The notes: generated by a model from the letters alone, not told the origin. DNA of 64,000 nucleotides from Streptomyces sp. NBC_00234 (GCF_036195325.1 NZ_CP108101.1:3286001-3350000), one strand, 5' to 3'; shown: positions 38,459-48,488, counted from the stretch's first letter. Program-made: numbers and translations.

Positions 38459-39243
38459 GACGTACGCCCCCGTGCATCGAAGTGCTTCATGCGGTCGAGG
38501 ACCTGGTCGGCGGTCGGGTTCAGCATCTCGTCGACGATGGAACCGTCCGCGAGATACAGCACCCGGTCCGCGTAGGAGGCCGCCACCGGGTCGTGGGTGA
38601 CCATGACGATGGTCTGGCCCAGGTCGTCCACGGACCGGCGGAGGAAGGACAGCACCTCGGCGCCGGCCCGCGAGTCCAGGTTTCCGGTGGGCTCGTCACC
38701 GAAGATGATCTCCGGCTGCGAGGCCAGCGCCCTGGCGACGGCGACGCGCTGCTGCTGGCCGCCGGAGAGCTGGGTCGGCCGGTGCTTCAGCCGGTCGGCG
38801 AGACCGACGGTCTCCACGACCTGGCCCAGCCAGGCGGCGTCGGGCTTGCGGCCCGCGATGTCCATCGGCAGCGTGATGTTCTCCAGCGCGTTCAGCGTCG
38901 GAAGCAGGTTGAACGCCTGGAAGATGAAGCCGATCCGGTCCCGGCGGAGCTGGGTGAGCTTCTTGTCCTTGAGCTTGGTGATCTCGGTTTCGGCGAGGTG
39001 GATCTCGCCCGAGGTCACGGTGTCCAGGCCCGCCAGGCAGTGCATCAGCGTCGACTTGCCCGAGCCGGACGGCCCCATGATCGCCGTGAACTGCCCGCGA
39101 GCGATGTCGACATCGACATGGTCGAGCGCGACGACCCGGGTCTCCCCGGACCCGTACGCCTTGACGACCTGGCGCGCTCGCGCGGCGACGGCCGTACGCC
39201 CTCCAGTGCCCCCGTGCCTGGGAATGGTCACAGCCGTTGTCAC
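38455..39243 (-). CDS. ABC transporter ATP-binding protein (MacB/LolD type, second copy)
   Basis: 262 aa, GTG at 39243. Walker A GPSGSGKST, Q-loop FQAFNLLPTLNALEN, signature LSGGQQQRVAVARAL, Walker B IIFGDEPTGNLD and H-loop VMVTHD. It is very similar to the ATPase at 2926 (both contain MDIAGRKPDAAWL and DRLKHRPT), evidence of duplication of the whole ABC unit 32 kb apart in opposite orientation. Coupled to its permease by a 4-base overlap. Confidence 0.92.
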   Translation of the reverse strand: MTTAVTIPRHGGTGGRTAVAARARQVVKAYGSGETRVVALDHVDVDIARGQFTAIMGPSGSGKSTLMHCLAGLDTVTSGEIHLAETEITKLKDKKLTQLRRDRIGFIFQAFNLLPTLNALENITLPMDIAGRKPDAAWLGQVVETVGLADRLKHRPTQLSGGQQQRVAVARALASQPEIIFGDEPTGNLDSRAGAEVLSFLRRSVDDLGQTIVMVTHDPVAASYADRVLYLADGSIVDEMLNPTADQVLDRMKHFDARGRTS

Positions 39244-39674
39244 GGTATTTCTCCTATGTCGATCGATGACAGGACGTCTCTGAGTACGTTCCGAGTCTGT
39301 CGGGCGGAGGGGGTCCGGCGCGCTGGTGCCCAGCGCAGTCTTCGGGTGGGGTTTTCCCCACCCCGCCCTCTGTGGTCAGCCGCCCTTGCGGTGTAAGAAC
39401 ACGCTAAAGAACGAGCCCCCGCCGGCACGTCCTCCGGCGGGAGGAACGACCCCTGGCCACAAGTACGGAGCTCCCCCTAGGGGATTCGGCCCCGGGTATG
39501 AGACCGGAGTAGGGGCCGTCCCCGCGGCCGTGCCGCGCCCCCGGTCGCCGGACGGACCCGGACGAGCCGTGCGGTACCCCGTCGGAGTAGGTCAGCCCGC
39601 CCGTACCCTCCCGCTGCGCGGTCCGCGGGTGAGACAGTGGTCCGGGAAATACATGCATAGGGAAAGGAAAACCG
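39244..39674. other. Divergent promoter region
   Basis: 430 bases between the divergent ABC ATPase gene and the DHA2 exporter gene. It is GC-rich with a small AT-richer patch (39391-39412) that could hold a promoter. No gene seen. The exporter's RBS-like GGAAAGGA lies at 39661-39668. Confidence 0.4.
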
Positions 39675-41321
39675 GTGGCCGGCACGGGAGGCGGGGACGC
39701 GGGCATAGGCGTCGGCACGGGCAAGGGCGGTGCGGGCAGGGGCCGAACGGTCCCGGCGGGCGACACCGGCGGCGGCACGGACACCGCCGACGCGACACCC
39801 GCCGCGCCCCGGGGCCGGCGGCCCGTCGTCGCCGCGCTGATGCTCGGCATGGCGCTCGCCGCGATCGACGGCACCATCGTCTCCACCGCCGTCCCCCAGA
39901 TCGTCGGCGACCTCGGCGGCTTCGCCGTCTTCTCCTGGCTGTTCTCGGGCTACCTGCTGGCCGTGACCGTCACCCTCCCCGTCTACGGCAAACTCTCCGA
40001 CACCTTCGGCCGCAAGCCGGTCCTGGTCGCCGGCATCATCCTGTTCCTGGTCGGCTCGGTGCTCTGCGCGGCGGCCTGGAACATGGCGGCTCTGATCGCC
40101 TTCCGTGTCGTCCAGGGCCTCGGCGGCGGCGCCCTCCAGGGCACCGTGCAGACGATCGCCGCCGACCTCTACCCGCTCAAGGAACGCCCGAAGATCCAGG
40201 CGAAGTTGTCGACGGTGTGGGCGACGTCCGCGGTCGCGGGACCGGCGGTCGGCGGGCTGCTCGCGGCGTACGCGGACTGGCGCTGGATCTTCCTGATCAA
40301 CCTGCCGGTCGGAGCCGTCGCGCTCTGGCTGGTCGTACGCCACCTCCACGAACCGGCCCGCCCCCGCACCGGTGCCCGGCTCCGCATCGACTGGGCGGGC
40401 GCCCTCGCCGTCTTCGCGACCGGCGCGCTGCTGCTGACCGCACTCGTCCAGGGCGGCGTGGCCTGGCCGTGGCTCTCCGCACCCTCGCTCGGTCTGCTGG
40501 GCGCGAGCGCAGCCCTCGCCGCGCTGACCGTCCTCATCGAGCGGCGCGCCGCCGACCCGATCATCCCCGGGTGGGTCTGGAAGCGGCGCACCATCGCCTC
40601 GGTCAACCTGGCCCTGGGCGCGATGGGGCTGCTGATGGTGGCGCCCACGGTCTTCCTGCCGACGTACGCGCAGTCGGTCCTGGGCCTCGGCCCGATCGCC
40701 GCCGGTTTCGTGCTCTCCGTCATGACGCTGAGCTGGCCGGTCTCGGCGGCGTTCTCCAACCGGGTCTACAACCGCATCGGCTTCCGGTTCACCGCGATCA
40801 TCGGCATGAGCGCCACCCTGCTGATCCTGCTGGCCTTCCCGCTGCTGCCGTACCCCGGCTCCGCCTGGCAGCCCGCCCTGATCATGCTGCTGCTGGGCGC
40901 GGCGCTCGGGCTGTTCCAACTGCCGCTGATCGTCGGCGTCCAGTCCACGGTCGGCTGGTCCGAGCGCGGCACGACGACGGCCTCCGTGCTGTTCTGCCGC
41001 CAGGTCGGCCAGAGCCTGGGCGCCGCGCTCTTCGGCGCCGTCGCCAACGGGGTGCTCGCCTCCCGGCTGGCCGACGCCCCGGTCTCCGGGCTGCCCGGCG
41101 ACCTGGACGCGATCTCCCACGCCCTGGGCGACCCCGGTTCGCTCTCCGCCGCGGCGACGGACTATCTGCGACGTGCCGTGGACGCGGCCGTCGACTACGT
41201 CTACCTCGGGGCGGCGGGCGCCGCCGCCCTCGCCCTGCTCGTCCTCGTCTTCGTGGCCCCGCGCCGCTTCCCGGTCCTCGACGAGGGGACCGAGAACGCC
41301 CCGCAGGCACTCAGGAAGTAG
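39675..41321 (+). CDS. DHA2-family drug:H+ antiporter (MFS, 14 TM)
   Basis: 548 aa, GTG at 39675 with GGAAAGGA upstream. The first ~48 residues are Gly/Thr/Ala-rich and probably disordered. Then 14 hydrophobic segments: MLGMALAAIDGTIVSTAVPQI contains the motif D1-like start, GKLSDTFGRKPVL is MFS motif A, and VVQGLGGGALQG follows. The pattern is of the EmrB/QacA (DHA2) subfamily, which expels drugs or metabolites with proton influx. Substrate not predictable from sequence; the region has no biosynthetic cluster. Confidence 0.9.
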   Translation: MAGTGGGDAGIGVGTGKGGAGRGRTVPAGDTGGGTDTADATPAAPRGRRPVVAALMLGMALAAIDGTIVSTAVPQIVGDLGGFAVFSWLFSGYLLAVTVTLPVYGKLSDTFGRKPVLVAGIILFLVGSVLCAAAWNMAALIAFRVVQGLGGGALQGTVQTIAADLYPLKERPKIQAKLSTVWATSAVAGPAVGGLLAAYADWRWIFLINLPVGAVALWLVVRHLHEPARPRTGARLRIDWAGALAVFATGALLLTALVQGGVAWPWLSAPSLGLLGASAALAALTVLIERRAADPIIPGWVWKRRTIASVNLALGAMGLLMVAPTVFLPTYAQSVLGLGPIAAGFVLSVMTLSWPVSAAFSNRVYNRIGFRFTAIIGMSATLLILLAFPLLPYPGSAWQPALIMLLLGAALGLFQLPLIVGVQSTVGWSERGTTTASVLFCRQVGQSLGAALFGAVANGVLASRLADAPVSGLPGDLDAISHALGDPGSLSAAATDYLRRAVDAAVDYVYLGAAGAAALALLVLVFVAPRRFPVLDEGTENAPQALRK

Positions 41322-41468
41322 ACAACTTCATGGTTACCGTGGGTAGTTCGGTCGCACCCCTGCCCAGCGGCCCTACCCGCGAGTAACGTACGCGCTTCCA
41401 ACAGCGCACCCGCGCTCCTGCCTTGCGGTCCGTCCCCGGATCCGAGCCACGCAAGGAGCAGCACCACG

Positions 41469-41984
41469 ATGCCTCACGACCAGCCGCCACAGCATCCGCC
41501 GCGACCCCCGTACGCGCCTTTCCGGCCGCACCGCCGTCCCCCTCCGCCGCCGCCCCGCTCCCCGGGCGGCGAGTACCTCCTCCCCTGGCAGAGTTCCTCG
41601 ACGCCCCCGCCGCCCCGGTGGCCCACCCCGCCCGCCGCACCCGTCCCCGCACCCGGGCACCACAGCGACCTGCGCCGGCTGCGCGGCGCGTACCGCGTCC
41701 TGCGCCGGGCCTCCACCCTCACCGCCCTCGGCTACTTCACCCTCTTCCTCCTCCTCTCCGGCTTCGCCCCGGGCCTGATGACCGGTCCCGTCGGCGACGG
41801 CGGCCTCACCACCGGACTCCTGCTCGGCCTGTGCCAGTTGCCGGTGACGCTGGTGGCCATCGCCGTGTACGAGTGGACGGCCCGACGCACCGTGGACCCG
41901 CTCTGCGCGGGACTCCGCAACCGGGCCCGCGGCACGGAGGACCGAGCGGCGGCCGAGCGCCGCAGAACAGGAACGGGCCGATGA
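41469..41984 (+). CDS. DUF485 family membrane protein
   Basis: 171 aa, ATG at 41469. The N-terminal ~65 residues are Pro/Arg/His-rich (low complexity). Then come the DUF485 features: LRRLRGAYRVLRRASTLTALGYFTLFLLLSGF (one membrane helix; quoted in parts as LTALGYFTLFLLLSGF), a second helix with LPVTLVAIAVYEW, and a charged tail. DUF485 proteins (YjcH type) pair with solute:sodium symporters. The stop overlaps the start of the symporter gene (ATGA), which confirms the pairing. Confidence 0.85.
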   Translation: MPHDQPPQHPPRPPYAPFRPHRRPPPPPPRSPGGEYLLPWQSSSTPPPPRWPTPPAAPVPAPGHHSDLRRLRGAYRVLRRASTLTALGYFTLFLLLSGFAPGLMTGPVGDGGLTTGLLLGLCQLPVTLVAIAVYEWTARRTVDPLCAGLRNRARGTEDRAAAERRRTGTGR

Positions 41985-43651
41985 ACGGCTTCGACGAGTC
42001 CGCGCAGACGATGTCGCTGATGGCGTTCATCGCCGTGGCCACCGTGACCCTGCTGCTCTGCGTGATGACCGGCCCGGACCGCGACGACCTCGACGAGTTC
42101 TACACCGGCTTCCGCTCGCTCTCCCCCGTGCGCAACGGCCTGGCCATCGCCGGTGACTACCTCTCCGCGGCCACCGTCCTCGGCACCACCGGCGTCATCG
42201 CCCTCACCGGCCACGACGGGCTCGTACTCGCCCTGAGCACGGCCCTCTCGCTCGTCCTGCTGATGTTCCTGCTGGCCGAACCCCTGCGCAACGCGGGCCG
42301 GTTCACCATGGGCGACGTCCTCACCCGCCGCTCCCCCGGGCGGGCCGTCCGCATCGCCGCCTGCGCGGTCACCCTCGCCGCGCTGGTACCCCTGATGGTC
42401 GTCCAGCTCGCCGGCAGCGGGAGTCTGCTCGCCTTCATCCTGGGCTTCGACAGCTCCGGCTTCCGTACCGGATCCATCGTCGTGCTCGGCCTCGTGATGA
42501 TCGGTTACGCGGCGATCGGCGGGATGAAGGGGACCGCGCTCATCCAGATCGTGAAGACCGTCGTCCTCCTCGGCGCCGGCCTTCTCGTCTCCGTACTGAT
42601 CATGAACCGCTTCGACTGGGACACCGGCGCCCTGATCCGGGCCGCCCAGCAGGGCAGCGGCGCGGGGGCCGCCTATCTGCACTCCGGGCTGCAGTTCGGC
42701 GGCAACGACCTCGACATGATCAGCTCCGAACTCACCGTCGTGCTCGGCGCCGCGTGCCTCCCGCACATCACCATGCGGATGTCGAGCGTCCGCAGCGCCC
42801 AGGCCGTCCGCCGCTCCCTGTCCTGGGCGGTCTGCGTCGTCGTCTGTCTCTGCCTGCTGCTCACCGTCATCGGCTTCGGCGCCGCCGCCCTCGTCGGCCA
42901 CAGCCGCATCACGGCCGCCGGAGCGCAGGGCAACAGCGCGATCCTCCAGGTCAGCGGAGCAGTCGCGGGGGGCGGCGAGGCCGGGGCGCTGGTCGTGACG
43001 ACGATGACCACAGCGATCTTCCTGACCCTGCTCGCCTCGGTCGCCGGAATGATCCTGGCCTGCGCCAACTCCCTGGCCCACGACCTGTTCGCGCACGGAC
43101 TGCACGGACTCCGGGACCGGGGCAGGGAGCCGGTGCCGGGCCGCATCGAGATGGGCGCGGCGCAGCTCGCCGCGGTCGGCGTGGGCCTCACGGCCATCGT
43201 CCTCGCCGTCCTCGCCCGGCACTGGAACGTGCAGGCGATGGTGACGCTCTCGTTCTGCATCGGTGCGTCGGCCCTGGCCCCGGCGCTCGTCTACAGCATG
43301 TTCTGGCGGCGCTTCACCCGAACCGGACTGCTCTGCACCCTGATCGGCGGCACCCTCTGTGTCCTGGTGCTGATGACCGGCACCAAGCTGGTGTCCGGCT
43401 CCCCCGGCGCGGTCTTCCCCGATCTCGACGTCAACTGGTTCCCGTTCACCACGACCGGGCTCGTCTCCATCCCGTTCGGATTCCTGGCGGGCTGGCTGGG
43501 GACGGTGCTCGGCCGGCGCACGGCGGCGGAGGAACGCAGACAGTACGAGGCGGTGGAGCCGTGGATCCTCGCGGGGGCGCCCCCGGTGACGTCGGCCCGC
43601 CCGACGCACGGGGACGGGGCGGCACCCGGACGGCCCCGGAACCCCTTCTAG
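41981..43651 (+). CDS. Sodium:solute symporter (ActP/MctC-like)
   Basis: 556 aa. ATG at 41981 shares ATGA with the DUF485 stop. About 13 membrane helices; the SSS signatures are DEFYTGFRSLSPVRNGLAIAGDYLSAA (N-terminal, quoted in parts: YTGFRSLSPVRNGLA) and IGGMKGTALIQIVKT. The pattern, with a DUF485 partner, is of the acetate/monocarboxylate permease group. It probably takes up acetate, pyruvate or a similar acid with Na+. The Gly/Arg-rich tail is variable. Confidence 0.88.
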   Translation: MNGFDESAQTMSLMAFIAVATVTLLLCVMTGPDRDDLDEFYTGFRSLSPVRNGLAIAGDYLSAATVLGTTGVIALTGHDGLVLALSTALSLVLLMFLLAEPLRNAGRFTMGDVLTRRSPGRAVRIAACAVTLAALVPLMVVQLAGSGSLLAFILGFDSSGFRTGSIVVLGLVMIGYAAIGGMKGTALIQIVKTVVLLGAGLLVSVLIMNRFDWDTGALIRAAQQGSGAGAAYLHSGLQFGGNDLDMISSELTVVLGAACLPHITMRMSSVRSAQAVRRSLSWAVCVVVCLCLLLTVIGFGAAALVGHSRITAAGAQGNSAILQVSGAVAGGGEAGALVVTTMTTAIFLTLLASVAGMILACANSLAHDLFAHGLHGLRDRGREPVPGRIEMGAAQLAAVGVGLTAIVLAVLARHWNVQAMVTLSFCIGASALAPALVYSMFWRRFTRTGLLCTLIGGTLCVLVLMTGTKLVSGSPGAVFPDLDVNWFPFTTTGLVSIPFGFLAGWLGTVLGRRTAAEERRQYEAVEPWILAGAPPVTSARPTHGDGAAPGRPRNPF

Positions 43652-43690
43652 GGTCTTCCGCGCGCCGGACCCGCGAGCCCGGCATGATGC

Positions 43691-43870
43691 CTAGGGCCTG
43701 TCGTCAAACTGCCGTCGTTCGGCCGAAGGCCGGGCCGCGCGGTGTCTGGTGCGTGCGATCGCAAGGCGCCGGGATGTCCTCGTAGCGGAGCTACCAGGAC
43801 ATGTCGGCAACGCCGCGAGCATGCGTGCCAGACACCGCGCGGCAGACGGAAGTTTGACGACAGGCCCTAG
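43691..43870. repeat. 180-bp palindromic element (MITE-like)
   Basis: Perfect 20-bp terminal inverted repeats CTAGGGCCTGTCGTCAAACT (43691-43710) and its complement (43851-43870), a second perfect pair CCGCGCGGTGTCTGG (43735-43749) / (43828-43842), and a central hairpin from ATGTCCT to AGGACAT (43774-43802). The whole can fold as one large stem-loop. Its last bases supply the stop codon (43867-43869) of the neighbouring coiled-coil gene. No open frame inside, so it is likely a non-autonomous mobile repeat. Confidence 0.8.
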
Positions 43871-44766
43871 TCCTCCTCCGGCCCGGACACCGCCCGGCCC
43901 GTGAGGGCCGCGAGCGAGTTGCGTACGTGCGTCATGTGCGCCTGCACCTCCTCGCGGCCCTCCTCGTGCTCCCGGAGAATCCGCTCCGTCTCCCGCACCA
44001 CCCGCTCCTCGCGCACCCGGGCCTCCGCGATCAGCTCGCCCGCCCGCGCCTCGGCGTCCTCCTGGCCGTGCCGGGCGGCCTCCTCGGTCTCCGCGAGCGC
44101 CCGCCGCGCCTCGGCGAGCAACGCCTCGGAACGCTCGGTCAGTTCGGTCTCGCGCGCGGCCGTCGCGGCCTCGTCCGCCGCCAGTCCGGCCGCCGCCGCC
44201 TTCGACCGCTCGGCGTGCTCCTGCTCCTGATGGGCCAGCACACCCGTCGTACGCCGCCGGGTCTCCGCCATCGCCTCGTCCGCGGCCCCCCGGACCTCGG
44301 CGGCCTCCTTGCGCGCCGCGGCGACGGTCTCGTCCGCGGAACCCCGCGCCGCGGACAGCACCGCCAGGGCGTCCGCCTCGGCAGCCTCCCGTACCGTCCC
44401 GGAGTGCTCGCGGGCCGCTTCCCCGGCCGCCCGCCCGGCCGCGTCCGCCGCGTCGCGCAGCGCCTGCCCGTCCTCCTGCGCGGACCCGAGCGCCGCCTCC
44501 GCCTCGGCCTGCGCGAGCGCGAGGATCTGCTGGGCCCGCTCGCCGAGCGAGGCATACGTCTGCGGGGCCAGCGAGGCGACGGCCACGGCCAGCCGCTCCG
44601 ACTCGGCCGCCAGCTCCTCGGCGAGGTCCGTCAGCCGGGAGAGCCGCTCCCATGCGGCGTCCCGCTCCGCGGACAGGGTCGCCACGGTCCGGTCCACCTG
44701 CTCAGGACGGTAGCCACGCCCCCGTACGCCGACGAAGCCGTGCGCGGACACCGGTGCAGCACTCAT
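43867..44766 (-). CDS. DivIVA-like coiled-coil protein
   Basis: 299 aa. ATG at 44766 (MSAAPVSAHGFVGVRGRGYRP); an extra 13 codons upstream are possible. The N-terminus HGFVGVRGRGYRPEQVD resembles the DivIVA membrane-targeting motif. Residues about 30-285 are one long Ala/Glu/Arg coiled coil with heptads (AAWERLSRLTDLAEELAAE, TELTERSEALLAEARRAL). The usual annotation in Streptomyces is 'cellulose-binding protein', but the features fit polar-growth scaffold proteins such as Scy/FilP/DivIVA. Stop codon lies in the palindromic element. Confidence 0.8.
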   Translation of the reverse strand: MSAAPVSAHGFVGVRGRGYRPEQVDRTVATLSAERDAAWERLSRLTDLAEELAAESERLAVAVASLAPQTYASLGERAQQILALAQAEAEAALGSAQEDGQALRDAADAAGRAAGEAAREHSGTVREAAEADALAVLSAARGSADETVAAARKEAAEVRGAADEAMAETRRRTTGVLAHQEQEHAERSKAAAAGLAADEAATAARETELTERSEALLAEARRALAETEEAARHGQEDAEARAGELIAEARVREERVVRETERILREHEEGREEVQAHMTHVRNSLAALTGRAVSGPEED

Positions 44767-44895
44767 CCTTGAAGCCCTCTCTACGATGCTCCGACCACCA
44801 AGCATTACGTCAAGGATGCGGCAATTGGTACAGAAGTCGGAATCGATCAGCCGTATTCAGGACGGAAGCGACGGGCATCACAGGGCCGAAACGAA

Positions 44896-44930
44896 GAGGC
44901 GCCCGGCCCCTTCCGGGTACCGGGCGCCTC
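44896..44930. terminator. Hairpin terminator downstream of the SUKH-4 gene
   Basis: An 11-bp stem GAGGCGCCCGG (44896-44906) / CCGGGCGCCTC (44920-44930), about 30 bases past the stop at 44959 on the minus strand. Confidence 0.75.
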
Positions 44931-44958
44931 CGCCACACCATTCACACAACGGGACAGG

Positions 44959-47514
44959 TCAGAGCAGTCCGTCCCACATCTGCTCCAGCAGCACCGACCA
45001 CCAGCTCTCCGGGGACGCGAGCGCCGCCGGATCGAGGGCCACCAACTGTGCCTGGAAGTCGACGGTCCAACGGCCCGCCTGCTCCGGGTTGAGCCCGTAG
45101 CGCAGCCGCCACATCCGGCCGAGCAGGGCCATCGAACGCACGAACTCCGGGAGCCCGGTGTTCACGAACTGCGGCGGCACCGACTGCCCGCCCGGACCCG
45201 CCTCGACCGGCACGGCCACGATGTTCGCCGTGCCGTACTGGACACAGATCGCCCGGCCGAAGTCGGACCCCATGACGAGGTACGAACCCGCGTCGGGCGC
45301 CGCCTGCACCTGACGCTGTGCGGCCAGCTCGGCCAGCGTCGGCACCACGGGCTGACCCGGCTGCGCCCAGAAGAACGGCCCGAAATCGGCGGGCAGTCCC
45401 GCCCACACCAGGGTCCGGCCCACGACCTCGGGCACACCCTGCCGGGACACGGCCCGCTGGTCGAAGCGGAGCACACCCTGCGGTCCGAAGACCTGCACCA
45501 GCTCCTCCGCGAGCGCCTCCGGCGGCAGCGGAACAGCGGGCTGCATCTGCGGCAGCGGCGCCCGCACCGGCGCCGGCCGCGCGGGGCCGTCGGCGACCTG
45601 GTGCAGCTCGCCCTGATGCGTCAGCAGATGCTGCATGCCCTGCTGGCGGCTCGCGTGGTCGGCCCCGTACGGAGCGACGCTGGTGATCCGTACCTGCGGC
45701 CAGGTCTCACGGATCATCCGCGCGCAGTAGCCGCCGGGCAGCTCGCACGACTCCAGCTCGGTGTGCAGCTCGATGACCTGCTGCGGCGGCACGTTCATGG
45801 CCCGCAGCTCGTGCAGCATCTGCCACTCGGGGTGCGGGGTGCCCGGCGCCGAACGGCGGATCAGCTGCTGCTCGCTGCCGTCGGGCGCGCGGAAGCGCAG
45901 CACGGCCTGGTAGCCGGGACCGACGGTCGGCTGACCGAGCGGCTGCTGCGGATACCCGTACGCCGCGGGCGGCGGGGTGTGCTGATTCGGCGGTACGGGA
46001 CCGGGGGCCCCGCCCTGCGGCATCCCGGGAGGACCGGGAGGCTGCGGAGCACCGGGGGCACCGGGCGGACCCGGAGGACCGGGCGGAGCCGGGGGCCGGG
46101 GGCCACCGAGGCTCGCGTCGGCGAACATCGTCGCCGCGTGATGCATCCCGCCACCGGGCGCCGGCGTCGAACCAGGCGCACCGGGCGGACCCGGAGGCTG
46201 CGGAGCACCAGGAGGACCGGGAGGACCGGGGGGCTGCTGAGCCCCGGGGGCACCAGGCGCACCGGGCGGGCCAGGAGGACCGGGCGGACCCGGGGGCCGG
46301 GGGCCACCGAGGCTCGCGTCGGCGAACATCGTCGCCGCGTGATGCATCCCGCCACCGGGCGCCGGCGTCGAACCAGGCGCACCGGGCGCACCAGGCGGAC
46401 CCGGAGGCTGCGGAGCACCAGGAGGACCGGGGGGCTGCGGCGCACCGGGAGGGCCGAGCTGCGAGACGAGCTGCGTCGGTACGTAACCACCCGCGGGAGC
46501 ACCGGGCGCACCCGGCCCCGAAGGCGGCGGCGTGGCGCCCGGACGCATGCCCGGAGTGCCGGGAGCACCCGGGGGCGGCGGTGTCGTCGAGCCGCCTCCG
46601 CGCGCGCCGCGCGGCGTCACGACCGCCTTGCTGGTGGCCGCGTCCGCGATGTCACCCGCGCCGGGACGCGCAGGCGCGGCCGGACCGGGTCCACCGGCAC
46701 CGGGCGCACTCCGGCGGGAAGCGTCGAGAGCCGGGGAAACGGCGGTCGGGGGCAGCTGACTGCCTCCGGACATCAGCGCGGTGGGGGCCTCGGCCGGCAC
46801 GACCGGCGGCGGGGCCTCCTCGTCGTCCGCGCCCGAGAGCGCCGGAGCGAACACCGTGGCCGGCAGACCGACCGCCCCGGCATCGGGATCGGCGTTGGTG
46901 TCCGTGCCCGCCCACGGCGTAGCCCCGGAGGGCGCACCGGGCGAGGACGCGGGCACACCGTCGGCGGCCGTGGGCTCGTAATCGGCCTGCCCGCCCGCGG
47001 CGGGCCACGAAGCCCCGGCGTCCACCGGACCGGACGCAGCGGCCCCGGCGGAAGAAGGAGAAGGGGAAGAAGGAGAAGAAGAGGGAGCGGAGTCCGAGGG
47101 AGGACCGTCGGCCGGCTCGGCGCGCCGGTCCGGAATCCCCAGTTTGTCCGCGGCCTCCTGAAGCCACTCGGGCGGACTCAGCAGGAACGACGTCTGGTTC
47201 AGATCGATCCGCTGCGGCGGCACCGGGGCGGCCGGCGCCGCGTCGGACGTGCCGTACTCCTCCTCGTACCGCCGGATCACCTCGCCCACCGGCAGTCCGG
47301 GCCACAGCGTGGCCTCACCACTGTCCCGGGCGATCACCAGCCGCTGGCGCCCACCGTCCGAGACGGGGCCCTCCGCCCGGTCCTCGGCCCACACCACGAA
47401 GCCCAGCTCGAACTCGCGGACCCGCACCTCACGGTGCTGGTACGCGGGCACGTCGCCGTTGACCCACTCGTCCGCACGTTCCTGCGCCTGCGCGAAGGTC
47501 ACCATCGCGCTCAC
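44959..47514 (-). CDS. Deaminase-like + SUKH-4 immunity-domain fusion with collagen-like linker
   Basis: 851 aa. GTG at 47514 overlaps the upstream stop (GTGA); ATG three codons later is an alternative. Residues 1-110 have a small alpha/beta domain ([29 protein letters not shown]). About 110-520 is a Pro/Gly/Ala linker with collagen-like GPPGPPG runs and a ~100-bp near-identical duplication. About 530-620 is deaminase-like: HPEW with His561 and Glu563, and CELPGGYC (Cys590, Cys597) as zinc ligands. About 640-851 is SUKH-4-like ([34 protein letters not shown]). No signal peptide. Toxin and immunity parts in one chain. Confidence 0.78.
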   Translation of the reverse strand: MSAMVTFAQAQERADEWVNGDVPAYQHREVRVREFELGFVVWAEDRAEGPVSDGGRQRLVIARDSGEATLWPGLPVGEVIRRYEEEYGTSDAAPAAPVPPQRIDLNQTSFLLSPPEWLQEAADKLGIPDRRAEPADGPPSDSAPSSSPSSPSPSSAGAAASGPVDAGASWPAAGGQADYEPTAADGVPASSPGAPSGATPWAGTDTNADPDAGAVGLPATVFAPALSGADDEEAPPPVVPAEAPTALMSGGSQLPPTAVSPALDASRRSAPGAGGPGPAAPARPGAGDIADAATSKAVVTPRGARGGGSTTPPPPGAPGTPGMRPGATPPPSGPGAPGAPAGGYVPTQLVSQLGPPGAPQPPGPPGAPQPPGPPGAPGAPGSTPAPGGGMHHAATMFADASLGGPRPPGPPGPPGPPGAPGAPGAQQPPGPPGPPGAPQPPGPPGAPGSTPAPGGGMHHAATMFADASLGGPRPPAPPGPPGPPGAPGAPQPPGPPGMPQGGAPGPVPPNQHTPPPAAYGYPQQPLGQPTVGPGYQAVLRFRAPDGSEQQLIRRSAPGTPHPEWQMLHELRAMNVPPQQVIELHTELESCELPGGYCARMIRETWPQVRITSVAPYGADHASRQQGMQHLLTHQGELHQVADGPARPAPVRAPLPQMQPAVPLPPEALAEELVQVFGPQGVLRFDQRAVSRQGVPEVVGRTLVWAGLPADFGPFFWAQPGQPVVPTLAELAAQRQVQAAPDAGSYLVMGSDFGRAICVQYGTANIVAVPVEAGPGGQSVPPQFVNTGLPEFVRSMALLGRMWRLRYGLNPEQAGRWTVDFQAQLVALDPAALASPESWWSVLLEQMWDGLL
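46091..46390. repeat. In-frame direct repeats inside the collagen-like linker
   Basis: About 100 bp from GGGGGCCGGG (46091) recurs essentially unchanged from 46292, an offset of 201 bp or 67 codons, so the frame is kept. Both copies encode a histidine-containing [18 protein letters not shown] segment between Pro/Gly runs. Confidence 0.75.
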
Positions 47515-48488
47515 CCCTCCACCGGGACGGCCCGCGCGAAGCCGCCGTCCACCATCAGGTTCGCCACGGTCTCCAGCTCCGGCGGATTGCCCGCCAGGCG
47601 CTGGAGAAAGGCGTCGAAGTCCGCACCGCAGGGCAGCAGCAGCCGGTCGACGCGGTCCTGCACGCTCCAGCCGTCCTGGTCCCGGGCGTCGTCGTACGCG
47701 CAGAACCAGACCGAGCCGATGTCCTGCCCGCGCACCTTCACCGCGAGGATGCCGCCCTGGACGAAAGCGACGCCCAGGTAGTCCTTGGTGAAGTGGTCGC
47801 GCAGGCACTTGTTGACGTACAGGAGGTCGTTCACGGCGGCCTCGTCGCGCACCGTGAAGAACGGCTGGTCCACCAGGAGCCCGAGGTCCGCGTCGAGCGC
47901 GGCACCCACCGGGGCCGAACCGCCCGCGGCCTTGAGGAACGAGCGGTACGCGCCGGGCAGCCGGTAACCGAGGTCCTCCTCGACACCCAGCACCTGCTGC
48001 TCGCTCACCGCCACCGCGCCCTTGGGCAGCCGGAAGTGCGGAGGCCGCGTCTCCTGCAGGGGGCGCGTACCGCGCCGGTTGTGGTCGACCGGAGCAGTCG
48101 CCATGCCGCCGTGATGACGCAGCAGCGCCTTCACCTCGACCGGTACGAGTTCCATCCGCCGGCCGCCCGGCACGTGGTGCCAGGTCCAGCCGTGCGGAGT
48201 CGCCACCGGCGCGATCGTGTCCCACAGCTCATGGCCGCTCGCCGCCAGAGCCGCGTTCGCCGACACGTAGTCGGTGAGACGGAGCTCGTCGATACCGAAG
48301 CCCGGGGGCGGATCGGCGATCTCTGCGGCGGCACGCGCATACGGTGTGAGTTCCGGATAGCCGTTCTCGTCCATGCGCACACCCCTGGGGTGGCGGGACG
48401 CCCGGACCGGGTCCGGGAAATGCACGACCTGCCCGGCGTAGGCCGCATTCGGTGGCGCGGCTTGCTGCCCGAGCCGACCTGTCGTCAT
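47511..48488 (-). CDS. WHH-nuclease-like + SUKH-1 (SMI1/KNR4) fusion
   Basis: 325 aa. ATG at 48488 (MTTGRLGQQ); the longer frame adds 12 residues. Residues about 40-130 match the toxin-type HNH domain of the WHH/LHH class: [22 protein letters not shown], then [20 protein letters not shown] with W103-H104-H105 and RHHGG (125-128). Residues about 150-325 are a SMI1/KNR4 (SUKH-1) domain ([27 protein letters not shown] earlier). No signal or export domain. It overlaps the deaminase-SUKH-4 gene start, so the two are coupled. Likely an intracellular nuclease-immunity module, possibly inactive or regulatory. Confidence 0.78.
   Translation of the reverse strand: MTTGRLGQQAAPPNAAYAGQVVHFPDPVRASRHPRGVRMDENGYPELTPYARAAAEIADPPPGFGIDELRLTDYVSANAALAASGHELWDTIAPVATPHGWTWHHVPGGRRMELVPVEVKALLRHHGGMATAPVDHNRRGTRPLQETRPPHFRLPKGAVAVSEQQVLGVEEDLGYRLPGAYRSFLKAAGGSAPVGAALDADLGLLVDQPFFTVRDEAAVNDLLYVNKCLRDHFTKDYLGVAFVQGGILAVKVRGQDIGSVWFCAYDDARDQDGWSVQDRVDRLLLPCGADFDAFLQRLAGNPPELETVANLMVDGGFARAVPVEG

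Noticed and set aside
46091..46390. Regular repeats resembling a CRISPR array
   Set aside because: They are in-frame collagen-like codons with 201-bp period; no spacers, no cas genes.
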